DNA of 49,556 nt from CAXBPY01 sp003455275. GTDB lineage: Bacteria; Bacteroidota; Bacteroidia; Chitinophagales; UBA10324. Every line of letters starts with the position of its first letter. Within the stretch, counting starts at the first letter, position 1. The stretch covers positions 1 to 49,556 of the forward strand of contig CAXBPY010000020.1 of assembly GCA_963977675.1 (NCBI GenBank), in the 5' to 3' direction. The translations under genes were made by a program, and so were the position numbers. Positions 41,768-49,556 of the stretch are shown here, piece after piece. The notes beneath the pieces were generated by a model. It was not told where the DNA came from. It ran no database searches and saw only the letters and a list, made by a program, of their open reading frames with translations.

Positions 41768-44700
41768 TTATCTCAGTAAAGTCACATTTCCACTTTTAAT
41801 AACTCGGGTTCCATCTTCCATCAATGCATTTAATTCCCAAACATAAACATCCATATCCTGAGGCTTTCCATTATAAATTCCATCCCAACCAATTGCAAGA
41901 TCATTTGTCTCAAAAACTTTTTCGCCCCAACGATTAAATACTTTGAAAATAAAATCTGTGATTCCCTGGCCTTCCACATACAAAATGTTATTGGGCCCAT
42001 TTGAAGAAGGAGAAAATGCATTTGGAACTCCAACTGCTTGTGGAAGAAGAACGGTGATTTTTTTGCAAACAGAATCAGGGCAAGGCGTAGAAGTATTAAC
42101 CAGAAGACAAACATCAAAATCACCCCCATCAGAATATTGATGAGAGGGACTGTACTCACTTGAATTACCTCCATCACCAAAATTCCACCAATAGTTGGTA
42201 GCGCCTACAGTATGATTATCAAAATAAATTGATTCAAACAACATAATTACATCAGGTATTGGAGTAAAATCAGGTACAGGCGGAGGATCAAAAATGTGAA
42301 CATGACAGACCGCTGTATCTTGTCCATTACAAGCTATTGGATTTTGAGCTGTTACAATTACTGTGTAATCGCCGGGAGCAGTGTAAATGTGCGTTGGGTT
42401 TAACTGATTGGAAGTAGCGCTTTGATCACCAAAGTCCCATGTTACAGAAGTTTGCGCGTGACCATTGTAAAAAAAATGTGCTAGATAAGGAATGCATCCA
42501 TACAAATCTGGATTGGAAATGCCTGCCTCTACCTTAGGGAATACGGTGAATGATTGAGTAACGGTATCCAGCGGATTGCATGCAGTAGAATCATAAATAA
42601 TAAGTGTTACAAAGTAGGTGACTACAGCAACACTGTCATTGAAATACGAATGAGAAATATTTTGCCCGATACCTGAAGTTCCATCACCAAAAGTCCAGTT
42701 AAACTGAGTATTGCTTCCGCTGCTTGATCCGGAGAAATCAACTACCACTGAATCACAGAAGTCATGCGGAGTCATGCTGAAATTTGCTGTTACATTGGTG
42801 TTTAATACTACAACTGATGTCCAGGCAGTGTCCGGGCCAAAACAGCTTGCAGGATTATTTGCAATAAGCATGACTGAATAAGTTCCGGGATTAATAAAAG
42901 TCCATGTTGGTTGAAATGCAACTGATGTATCATTAGTAAGTGTAGCGTCACCAAAATCCCAGAAATATTGCGTTGCATTCTGACTATTATTAATAAAATT
43001 TACAGTGAGCGGTGTGCATCCAGTGGCCGCGGGATCAGCAAGGGCCTGAGCTTGAACATGAATTAAATTAATGTCCATTTTAAATCCTAGCTCATTACAA
43101 TTTGAGCTATTATTAGTATTACTCCAAACGCCTGGAGTAGTGGGTGTCAATGAATTACCACCGCAACCTGCACATATTGCTTCATATATAAATCCTCTTC
43201 TGTCAAACCGACTGGTACCTCCATCAACATGTTCAATTGCGCCGTTGCCACCAAAATAAGTTCCATACAAAAGCTGCTGAGCATTTGCACTTAATGCAAT
43301 TATGTAAAAATCTGTTCCATCCGTTGTACTTTGAAAAGCATTTCCAGTTAGCGGTAAATTGAACATATCACAAGTGTGGCCAAACAATCCATTGCTTGTT
43401 CCCCATCCACAAGCGTATACATTCTCGCAAGTGTCAATCAAGAAGGCTGTAGGAGATATATTCGGTAGTCCGTTTCCGTTTCCTACTACTGTTGCATACA
43501 TTACAGTAGCAAGTGTGGGATCAAGCTTAGTTATGAATTGACCACTATTTGGATTTGAATAAACTCCGGCTGTTGTTGGATAAGAACCTTCAGTTAATCC
43601 AATGACATAAACATTTTCGTTTAAATCCATTTTGATATTGTATGACTGATCAAATGCACTTGTTCCAAGAAAAGTAGAGTTAAGCACCTGGCTTCCATCA
43701 GCACTCAGATGTATCAGGTAGCCATCGCAGGAGCCGCCTTGATATGTTGGATGAACTCCTCCGGGCACTGACGGGAAATTTGAGCTCTGCGTGCCTCCGG
43801 TTATGTATAATGTGTTATCACTTTTTTTATCCAAAGAATAACAAGCATCTTCAAGCGTACCGCCGAGATAAGTTGAATATATCAGTGAACTGCAGGTAGG
43901 ATTTAGCTTGAAAGCACATCCATCCTGACCTCCGCCAAGACTGGACTGATAAGCATTTGCTGAAACAGGAAAATCTGAGGAAGTGGTAGAAGAAGCAACA
44001 TAAATATCATTCAGGTTGTCGCAAATAATTTCACCTCGTGCATCATCTCCATAGTTGTATTTAAGACCTCCGAAAATAAATTCATGAGGGTCATAATTTA
44101 CTCCATCCATTCCGCTTCCGCCAATGTATGTGGATCCAATTAATGCTGTTCCAGTAGTATTAAAAACTGTAATTACAATATCCGCATCTCCATTATATGT
44201 ATTATCAAAGCATCCAGGAGTTACAGGGTAATTTGAAGAATAGCTTTTTCCATAGACACATAATTGGTTTGAGGAATTTACAAACAAGCTATGAGGATTT
44301 TCATTGTCAGACCCCCCCAGGTATGTTGAATATAAAAGGGCAGTACCAAGAGAATTGAATTTGGTAATACCCATGTCACTGCTAAAACCATTTCCGCTTC
44401 CGGTGCCGCTGCCTCCGCCTGTTCCGCCACCATATGTTGTTTGAAATGCGCCGGTAGTAGTTGGGTAGCTGCCTCCAAACTGTTCTGTGTTTACATAACC
44501 ACCGAGATAAAGATTTCCAACGGCATCGTAAGTTGCAGTGAAGCCCCAGTTATCAGCTGTAGAACCAGTAAAAGTTGAGAAAATTAATGTTGGATCAATT
44601 ATAAGATCAATGTTCTTGTTATAGTCTTCATTCAACTTGAATTGAAGATAATTTCCATTCAAAACATATTTGCTTGAAATATCTTTTTTTATCCAATAAT

Positions 44701-45328
44701 CCTTTTGATAAACTATAGGCGGAGCTTCTACAACATCACCAACTGAAGTTTTTATAAACAAACTTCCTAAATCACTTATGTTCATTCCATCAGCACCTTC
44801 GTATCTGATTTTAATATCATCGGGATTTCCGCCAGCATGAACTATGAATTCATACTTCATCGTTAGCCCCATTCCGAAAACTTTGAAATCAATTTTCGGA
44901 TAAAGGTTGAGATAAGTAACTGTCTGATATTGATAAACCTCACTTGCCCATTTCTTTGGGTCATTACCAATAAAGTAATTGTAGTATTCTGACGAAGGAT
45001 TTTCCTTCATGATCACAGGATTCGGATTTGCATTCTCGAAGTGCATTCGATACACATGGCTGTGAACTATTACATCTTCATTCTTGCGCGGATGCAGTTT
45101 CTGAAGATCATTTCCATTGAAAAGCTGGAAGGTGATGGTGTTTTTCTCAAGGAAAATATTTCCTGAATTCATAAAACCGATGAATAGAATATTTTCCGCC
45201 CACTGGTTTTTGTTCTCTCGAAAATGTAATTGCTGACTTGCTTCAGGGCCCCCGATAGCAGATACACTGAATGCGCTGCAGGTGAGAATAAATAATGAAA
45301 AGAAAATGTAGAGGTGCTTCATCTGCAT
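41768..45328 (-). CDS. Large T9SS type B cargo: SBBP/beta-propeller repeats, PKD domains and CHU_C sorting domain
   Basis: 1186 residues. Signal peptide (LYIFFSLFILTCSAFSVSA) and a conserved N-terminal domain (REN KNQWAENILFIGFMNSGNIFLEKN, split at REN). About residues 240-720 hold SBBP-type repeats ('STYLGGS..D....i.vd..gn.YvtG.t'). Four PKD domains follow at about 769-1085, each with a WxFGDxxxT core (YFWDFGDATLT, NWTFGDGTS, VTWDFGDQSAT, WWNFGDGG). The gliding-motility CHU_C domain (VPNAFSPSSNGPNNI ... FKVFNRWGEKVFETNDLAIGWDGIYNG) closes the protein. It should be secreted by T9SS and attached or released at the cell surface, probably as an adhesin. PorP/SprF lies next to it. Confidence 0.93.
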   Translation of the reverse strand: MQMKHLYIFFSLFILTCSAFSVSAIGGPEASQQLHFRENKNQWAENILFIGFMNSGNIFLEKNTITFQLFNGNDLQKLHPRKNEDVIVHSHVYRMHFENANPNPVIMKENPSSEYYNYFIGNDPKKWASEVYQYQTVTYLNLYPKIDFKVFGMGLTMKYEFIVHAGGNPDDIKIRYEGADGMNISDLGSLFIKTSVGDVVEAPPIVYQKDYWIKKDISSKYVLNGNYLQFKLNEDYNKNIDLIIDPTLIFSTFTGSTADNWGFTATYDAVGNLYLGGYVNTEQFGGSYPTTTGAFQTTYGGGTGGGSGTGSGNGFSSDMGITKFNSLGTALLYSTYLGGSDNENPHSLFVNSSNQLCVYGKSYSSNYPVTPGCFDNTYNGDADIVITVFNTTGTALIGSTYIGGSGMDGVNYDPHEFIFGGLKYNYGDDARGEIICDNLNDIYVASSTTSSDFPVSANAYQSSLGGGQDGCAFKLNPTCSSLIYSTYLGGTLEDACYSLDKKSDNTLYITGGTQSSNFPSVPGGVHPTYQGGSCDGYLIHLSADGSQVLNSTFLGTSAFDQSYNIKMDLNENVYVIGLTEGSYPTTAGVYSNPNSGQFITKLDPTLATVMYATVVGNGNGLPNISPTAFLIDTCENVYACGWGTSNGLFGHTCDMFNLPLTGNAFQSTTDGTDFYIIALSANAQQLLYGTYFGGNGAIEHVDGGTSRFDRRGFIYEAICAGCGGNSLTPTTPGVWSNTNNSSNCNELGFKMDINLIHVQAQALADPAATGCTPLTVNFINNSQNATQYFWDFGDATLTNDTSVAFQPTWTFINPGTYSVMLIANNPASCFGPDTAWTSVVVLNTNVTANFSMTPHDFCDSVVVDFSGSSSGSNTQFNWTFGDGTSGIGQNISHSYFNDSVAVVTYFVTLIIYDSTACNPLDTVTQSFTVFPKVEAGISNPDLYGCIPYLAHFFYNGHAQTSVTWDFGDQSATSNQLNPTHIYTAPGDYTVIVTAQNPIACNGQDTAVCHVHIFDPPPVPDFTPIPDVIMLFESIYFDNHTVGATNYWWNFGDGGNSSEYSPSHQYSDGGDFDVCLLVNTSTPCPDSVCKKITVLLPQAVGVPNAFSPSSNGPNNILYVEGQGITDFIFKVFNRWGEKVFETNDLAIGWDGIYNGKPQDMDVYVWELNALMEDGTRVIKSGNVTLLR

Positions 45329-45432
45329 TTTGATTGACTAAAAGTACAGTAAAACTGCTGCAAGTAGTATTATAATTTACAAAAGATTACATATTCAGCA
45401 ATGCTATTGAATTGAATAAAAAATCCTTAGTC

Positions 45433-46125
45433 TTATAACTGCAGAGCCAGAATTCCCTTTGCCAAAACAAGGTCTTCCTGAGTTGTTATTTTTATGTTAG
45501 TGTATTCGCCTTCAATCGGATTTATTTTTTTTCCAAAAGATTCTAATACTGATGCATCATCAGTCCATTTCTTTCTAACCTTTTGCTTGTAGGCATTTTT
45601 AATATCTGAAACAAGAAAACACTGAGGCGTCTGTGCAAGCAGAAACTTTTTCCGGTCCTCTATAATCCATTTCGATTTTTTATTTCTGTAGATCGAATCC
45701 TTAAGCGGCACACATGCTATTGCATTCCTTTTTTTCGCTGCCGCATTAAAACAGTTTTCGATCAAAGCTGTGCTAACAAATGGTCGAACTGCGTCATGAA
45801 TTGAAACCAACCCGCTGCCTTTAATCAATGCTAATGCGTTTTGAACAGAATGAAATCTGGTTTTCCCTCCTGCTATGATCTCAATATTTTTCTCCCCGGA
45901 AAGAAATTTAGATTTCAATTCAGAAAAATACTGAAGCCATTTTTCAGGAAGGGCAATAATTATTTTTTCAATCCCAGGAACACTTGAAAATTTTCTTATC
46001 GTATGAATTATTACCGGAGTTTCATTTAGCAATAAAAATTGTTTAGGAAAGTCGTTTCCCATTCTTGTTCCATTTCCGCCTGCAGGAATGATTACAAATT
46101 TTTTCAGCTTTTCTGCTTTTGCCAT
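45433..46125 (-). CDS. ispD: 2-C-methyl-D-erythritol 4-phosphate cytidylyltransferase IspD
   Basis: 230 residues. It joins MEP and CTP to CDP-methylerythritol in the non-mevalonate isoprenoid pathway. The nucleotide motif is VIIPAGGNGTRMGNDFPKQFLLLNETP (about 11-37). SIHDAVRPFVS (about 109-119) and DSIYRN ... AQTPQCFLV ... TDDASVLESFGKKINPIEGEYTNIKITTQEDL are all present. It is divergent from the quinone-oxidoreductase-like gene. The pathway product would feed enzymes such as the UbiA-family prenyltransferase at 1199-2158. Confidence 0.95.
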   Translation of the reverse strand: MAKAEKLKKFVIIPAGGNGTRMGNDFPKQFLLLNETPVIIHTIRKFSSVPGIEKIIIALPEKWLQYFSELKSKFLSGEKNIEIIAGGKTRFHSVQNALALIKGSGLVSIHDAVRPFVSTALIENCFNAAAKKRNAIACVPLKDSIYRNKKSKWIIEDRKKFLLAQTPQCFLVSDIKNAYKQKVRKKWTDDASVLESFGKKINPIEGEYTNIKITTQEDLVLAKGILALQL

Positions 46126-46167
46126 TGCGCGCTAAAGATGAATAAAAATATTTCTCATATTTAAATT

Positions 46168-47178
46168 ATGAAATCTGTTTACATAGTTAAGTATGGAATT
46201 TCAAGTCGCGCTTTTGAAATTCGCCAAGTTGCCATTCCTCATCCAAAGGAAAATGAAGTCCTGATTAAGGTTGAAGCATTCGGTTTGAATTTCGCTGATG
46301 TGATGGCGCGCCGTGGACTGTATCGTGACTTCCCACCGCTTCCGGCCGTTCCCGGTTATGATGTTGTTGGTCGAGTTGCATCCTCATCTTCTGATTTCAA
46401 AGAAGGAGAAAGAGTAATAGCTCTCACTCGATTTGGAGGTTATGCCGAATATGTTGCAGCTGATTCGCGTGCTGTTTTTAGAATCCCGGAAACCTTTCCA
46501 ACAAATTTTGCTGCATCTCTTGCTACCCAATATTGTACTGCATACTATGCTTGCATGGAAGCTTCAAAAGTTTATGAAGGAGAAAATATCTTGGTTCATG
46601 CAGCAGCCGGCGGTGTAGGCACTGCACTTGTTCAATTACTCAAGTTGCGAAAAGCAATTGTGATTGGTACCTGCAGTACACAAGAAAAAGTAAACTATCT
46701 GAAAAGCCTTGGAGTTGATTACCCGATAAATTATTCATCGCATGATTACAAAACAGAAGTGAAAAGAATTCTTGGTAGAAAAAAAATAGATACGGTGTAT
46801 GATTCTCTCGGAGGAAAATTTATCCGCGATGGAATGAAGTTGCTTTCACCCGGAGGAAAAATGGTTTGCTTCGGCGGAGCCGAATTAGGAAGTGCAAATA
46901 ATATTTTCAGCAGGATGATAAAGATTATTCAGTTTGGTTTTTATCACCCTGGAATACTGATGATGAATTCAAAATCTTTGATAGGAATCAATATGCTTCG
47001 TATTGCAGATCACAAACCAGAAATTCTTCAGCATGTAATGAAAGAAGTAATTTCACTTGCAGAAAAAAAAATGATTGTTCCGGCAGGCGGAAAAGATTAT
47101 TCTATTACACAACTTGCTGAAGCGCATGATGCACTTGAGTCAGGAAAAACAATCGGTAAACTGATTGTGAAATTCTGA
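46168..47178 (+). CDS. Zinc-independent alcohol dehydrogenase-like / quinone oxidoreductase
   Basis: 336 residues of the medium-chain dehydrogenase/reductase superfamily, closest in look to NADPH:quinone oxidoreductase and VAT-1-like proteins. It has the GroES-like N-terminal part (VLIKVEAFGLNFADVMARRGLYRDFPPLPAVPGYDVVGRV), a nucleotide-binding motif VHAAAGGVGTALVQLLKL (about 147-164), and no cluster of the zinc-binding cysteines of alcohol dehydrogenases. LESGKTIGKLIVKF ends it, as is normal. The substrate is unknown. The gene has its own short divergent promoter region with ispD. Confidence 0.9.
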   Translation: MKSVYIVKYGISSRAFEIRQVAIPHPKENEVLIKVEAFGLNFADVMARRGLYRDFPPLPAVPGYDVVGRVASSSSDFKEGERVIALTRFGGYAEYVAADSRAVFRIPETFPTNFAASLATQYCTAYYACMEASKVYEGENILVHAAAGGVGTALVQLLKLRKAIVIGTCSTQEKVNYLKSLGVDYPINYSSHDYKTEVKRILGRKKIDTVYDSLGGKFIRDGMKLLSPGGKMVCFGGAELGSANNIFSRMIKIIQFGFYHPGILMMNSKSLIGINMLRIADHKPEILQHVMKEVISLAEKKMIVPAGGKDYSITQLAEAHDALESGKTIGKLIVKF

Positions 47179-47180
47179 AT

Positions 47181-47201
47181 GAAAATCAGCAAAAGATTTT
47201 C
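47181..47201. terminator. Weak bidirectional terminator between converging genes
   Basis: GAAAATC (47181-47187) and GATTTTC (47195-47201) form a seven-bp hairpin with a seven-base loop in the 25-base gap between the quinone-oxidoreductase-like gene and queA. The stem is AT-rich, so termination would be weak. Confidence 0.35.
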
Positions 47202-47203
47202 TC

Positions 47204-48250
47204 TTACATAATCAGCATCGCATCACCATAAGTAGCGAAACGGTATTTCTCTTTTATCGCCATCTTATAAACTTCCATTGTGAAATCATAACCCATAAAA
47301 GCGGTTACCAATATGAGCAAACTTGTTTTGGGTAAATGGAAATTAGTAAGTAATGCATTTGACACTGATTTCTCATAAGGAGGATGAACGAAAATATTTG
47401 TCCAACCTTCGGTAGGTTTAATGTAGTTGCTCGCACTGACAGAACTTTCCAAAGCACGGAAACTGGTAGTGCCTATTGAGCAAATCATTTTCTTATCATC
47501 AATTGCCTTATTTACAATTCTTGCACAATCTGGATCCACTCTAAAATACTCCGCATCCATCTTGTGTTTTGTCAGGTCTTCAACTTCAATTTGCCTGAAA
47601 GTACCAAGGCTGGTATGAAGTGTAAGTTCAGCAATGTTCACGCCTTTAATCTCTAAACGCTTAAGCATTTCCCGACTCAAGTGTAATCCACTGCTTGGAG
47701 CTGCAACCGCACCTTCCACTTTAGCATAAACAGTTTGATAACGCTCAACATCATTTTCATCTGGCTTACGCTTGATATATTTTGGAATTGGGGTTTCTCC
47801 CATTGCATATAAAACTTCGCGCAATTCGTTATCTGTTCCGTCATATAAAAAACGGATAGTTCTGCCCCGGCTCGTTGTATTATCAACCACTTCAGCAACC
47901 AGAGCTCCTTCACCGAAGTACAATTTATTTCCCACACGAATTTTTCTGGCCGGATCAACCAACACATCCCATAGGCGCGCCTGCCTGTTCAGTTCGCGCA
48001 TCAGGAAAACTTCAATCTTGGCTCCCGTCTTCTCTTTTCTTCCATACATACGGGCAGGAAAAACACGAGTATTATTAATCACCATAGCATCCCCTTCATT
48101 GAAGATGCTAAGGAGGTCCTTGATTTTTTTGTGTTTAATTTTTTGAGTCTTCCTTTCGATCACCATCAGCTTGGCATCTTCGCGATGCTTTGCAGGTGTT
48201 TGTGCGATAAGATTAGGAGGAAGATCGTACTTAAATTGGGTAAGTTTCAT
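47204..48250 (-). CDS. queA: S-adenosylmethionine:tRNA ribosyltransferase-isomerase QueA
   Basis: 348 residues from ATG at 48250 (MKLTQFKYDLPPNLIAQTPAKHREDAKLM). A longer frame from 48346 runs through the promoter, so it is not used. QueA moves the ribosyl part of SAM onto preQ1-modified tRNA to make epoxyqueuosine. Typical blocks: YDLPPNLIAQTPAKHREDAKLMV, FPARMYGRKEKTGAKIEVFLMREL, EGAVAAPSSGLHLS, AELTLHTSLGTFRQIEVEDL, DAEYFRVD, SLLILVTAFMGYD and the final YRFATYGDAMLI. It works directly before QueG, whose gene is just upstream on the same strand. Confidence 0.97.
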   Translation of the reverse strand: MKLTQFKYDLPPNLIAQTPAKHREDAKLMVIERKTQKIKHKKIKDLLSIFNEGDAMVINNTRVFPARMYGRKEKTGAKIEVFLMRELNRQARLWDVLVDPARKIRVGNKLYFGEGALVAEVVDNTTSRGRTIRFLYDGTDNELREVLYAMGETPIPKYIKRKPDENDVERYQTVYAKVEGAVAAPSSGLHLSREMLKRLEIKGVNIAELTLHTSLGTFRQIEVEDLTKHKMDAEYFRVDPDCARIVNKAIDDKKMICSIGTTSFRALESSVSASNYIKPTEGWTNIFVHPPYEKSVSNALLTNFHLPKTSLLILVTAFMGYDFTMEVYKMAIKEKYRFATYGDAMLIM

Positions 48251-48283
48251 GTTCAAAAAGTTACGGCTTTTTTTATGATTAGT

Positions 48284-48299
48284 CCTGAAGAATTTCAGG
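48284..48299 (-). promoter_or_regulatory. Leader hairpin of queA
   Basis: CCTGAA and TTCAGG (six bp, four-base loop) lie about 35-50 bases upstream of the queA ATG, at the presumed 5' end of the mRNA. It may stabilise the transcript or slow translation. The loop is too small for a preQ1-I riboswitch. Confidence 0.35.
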
Positions 48300-48306
48300 A
48301 GGGGCG

Positions 48307-48335
48307 CAAATATAAACGCCGATGTCAAACCCCAA
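48307..48335 (-). promoter_or_regulatory. Bacteroidota-type promoter of queA
   Basis: On the minus strand TTG (48333-48335), an 18-base spacer and TATATTTG (48307-48314) match the TTG-N17-23-TAnnTTTG consensus exactly. The box lies about 57 bases before the ATG, so this mRNA should have a leader of about 50 bases. Confidence 0.55.
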
Positions 48336-48381
48336 AGGAAGGGCATTTGATCAAGATTGATTTCAATAAAAAGTTAAACTC

Positions 48382-49323
48382 TCACTCTGAAATAAATTTC
48401 ACATTTCTCTTCATACCTTCCAGTTTAGTTCGCTTAAGAGGAGATTGCTTAAAATATTTTCTAAAAACTTCATCTGTCATTTCTATCCACTCACTTGAAT
48501 TGAAACTCAGTTTTTTTTGGTCAGGGATAAAATCCTTTTCGGTGGTTGGTTTTGAAAAACGATTCCACGGACAAACTTCCTGGCAGATATCACAGCCAAA
48601 TGCCCATCCACTCATTTTATTTTTAAACTCATTAGGAATTTCGTTTCGGAGTTCAATGGTGAGATAAGAAATGCATTTGCTTCCATCAACAATATTGTTT
48701 GAAAGAATTGCATCAGTTGGACAAGCATCAATGCAGGCTGTGCAGGTGCCGCAATAATTTTTGGAAAGAGGTGCATCCGATTCCAATTCTAAATCGAGAA
48801 TGAGTTCTGAAAGAAAAAAATATGATCCGGATTTTTTGTTAATGAGATTTGAATTTTTACCAATCCATCCGAGGCCGCTTTTCTGCGCCCAGGCGCGCTC
48901 TAATACAGGCCCTGAATCTACAAAGGCACGACCGGAAACTTCTCCTATGTTTTCATGAATGAAATTCAAAAGTGATTTCAGTTTTTCCTTTACCACGAAA
49001 TGATAATCTTTTCCGAAAGCATAGCGCGAAATTTTCGGAACATTTTCCTCCTGTTTTTCCGAAGGAAAATAATTCAACATTAAACTGATTACTGATTTAG
49101 CACCGGGAACCAGGATTGAAACATTTCTCCTCAAATCAAAATATTTTTCCATATAACCCATCTCTCCGTGCATTCCTTGACTGAGCCAATGTTCAAGCCG
49201 GCGAGCATCATCATCCAATGGTTCTGCTTTTGAGATTCCGGTGAAAGAAAAACCGAGACGCGAGGCTTCTGTTTTAATAATATCAGAATATTTTTTTTTG
49301 AGAGAAGAGTTCATATCAAACAT
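48382..49323 (-). CDS. queG: Epoxyqueuosine reductase QueG
   Basis: 313 residues. It reduces epoxyqueuosine in tRNA to queuosine, using a cobalamin cofactor and two [4Fe-4S] clusters. The N-terminal part has LGFSFTGISKAEPLDDDARRLEHWLSQGMHGEMGYM; GRAFVDSGPVLERAWAQKSGLGWIGKNSNLI marks the active-site region. The iron-sulfur motifs are CGTCTACIDACPTDAI (about 190-205) and FGCDICQEVCPWN (about 240-252). Start choice is ATG at 49323 or 49314. It lies three bases after the upstream SGNH-like gene and 131 bases before queA, so the queuosine genes are adjacent. Confidence 0.96.
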   Translation of the reverse strand: MFDMNSSLKKKYSDIIKTEASRLGFSFTGISKAEPLDDDARRLEHWLSQGMHGEMGYMEKYFDLRRNVSILVPGAKSVISLMLNYFPSEKQEENVPKISRYAFGKDYHFVVKEKLKSLLNFIHENIGEVSGRAFVDSGPVLERAWAQKSGLGWIGKNSNLINKKSGSYFFLSELILDLELESDAPLSKNYCGTCTACIDACPTDAILSNNIVDGSKCISYLTIELRNEIPNEFKNKMSGWAFGCDICQEVCPWNRFSKPTTEKDFIPDQKKLSFNSSEWIEMTDEVFRKYFKQSPLKRTKLEGMKRNVKFISE

Positions 49324-49326
49324 TCT

Positions 49327-49556
49327 TCAATCTCTTATCAGATATGGCAAAACTTTTTTCATACATGAATCCGTATAGGTTGCAGAGCCCTTTTTGTTAA
49401 AATGTATGGAATCTACAAACAAACTATCATCCCAAACAATTTCAGATGAATCGTAAAAAAATCCGCCATGCTTTTCTACAATTTCCTTCACACGCTTTTT
49501 ATTATTCAAAATATTTTCAGCCTGATAAGAGGAAGATAATTCTTTTCGGGTCGGGC
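49327..49556 (-). CDS. C-terminal part of an SGNH/GDSL-like hydrolase (5' end outside window)
   Basis: The frame is open to the right window edge, so the start lies outside; the TTG at 49509 is probably internal. The visible 76 residues end with FVDSIHFNKKGSATYTDSCMKKVLPYL. The Asp and His of DSIHFNKKG have the spacing of the C-terminal block of SGNH-fold esterases or acyl hydrolases (DxxH, then a Gly). The earlier blocks are missing, so the call is tentative. It lies three bases before queG and may be co-transcribed. Confidence 0.6.
   Translation of the reverse strand, partial: PTRKELSSSYQAENILNNKKRVKEIVEKHGGFFYDSSEIVWDDSLFVDSIHFNKKGSATYTDSCMKKVLPYLIRD

Noticed and set aside
48251..48310. 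preQ1 riboswitch in the queA leader
   Set aside because: The leader has a hairpin and an A-rich stretch, but the loop is only four bases and lacks the conserved C-rich loop text of class I.

Overview
The window is about 49.6 kb of AT-rich bacterial chromosome from a member of the Bacteroidota. The main evidence is type IX secretion cargo with both sorting-domain types (a type A tail at 7060-7300 and a gliding-motility CHU_C tail at 41768-42050), a PorP/SprF partner protein, a propeller-type LytS kinase with a LytTR regulator, promoter-like TTG / TAnnTTTG boxes, little sign of Shine-Dalgarno sequences, and many short interspersed repeats of the kind seen in Cytophagales/Chitinophagales-like genomes. 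No phage, insertion sequence, CRISPR array or restriction system was seen. Most of the window is housekeeping sequence.

Layout. 1-1009: the 3' part of an OmpA-type gene converges on a small heat-shock gene across a perfect hairpin terminator. 1199-7056 (+): UbiA-family prenyltransferase, Maf pyrophosphatase, a YceI-like protein, and a LytS/LytTR two-component pair, all tightly packed. 7060-17150 (-): a secreted T9SS protein broken by one stop codon, a two-domain beta-oxidation enzyme, an acyl-CoA ligase, a small beta-barrel protein, a GlcD-type oxidase, a BamE-like lipoprotein and DnaB. 17314-20834 (-): tRNA-Arg(CCU), a membrane-anchored surface-repeat protein directly downstream of an ECF sigma factor, and a GIN-domain lipoprotein; the last two are each interrupted by an apparent frameshift. 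20909-24143 (-): MurB and MetG. 24261-26957 (+): LD-carboxypeptidase, a Cys-rich lipoprotein, a 475-bp gap, a 68-residue protein and an FtsE-type ATPase. 26920-36394: five glycosyltransferases on both strands, with RecQ and a ParE-type topoisomerase subunit between them. 36400-40704 (+): RibBA, a lipoprotein, dihydrolipoyl dehydrogenase, a four-Cys Rrf2 regulator and a duplicated DUF2061 protein. 40754-46125 (-): PorP/SprF, its large PKD/CHU_C cargo, and IspD. 46168-49556: a quinone-oxidoreductase-like enzyme, then QueA and QueG (both queuosine synthesis) and the 3' end of an SGNH-like hydrolase gene.

The strongest unexplained signal is a set of short repeat families scattered through the window. 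Several lie between genes as inverted repeats. At least five lie inside protein-coding genes and keep the frame (two in metG, three in glycosyltransferases), and a sixth lies in the broken T9SS gene. They add odd peptides in linkers and variable loops, much like the Rickettsia palindromic elements. A second point of interest is the sigma-factor locus. There a protein with a short cytoplasmic part, one membrane helix and about nine surface-type repeats occupies the place of an anti-sigma factor, and the sigma gene carries an A8 tract exactly where its reading frame breaks. Three disrupted genes in one window may also mean assembly errors, so reads should be checked before building on these.
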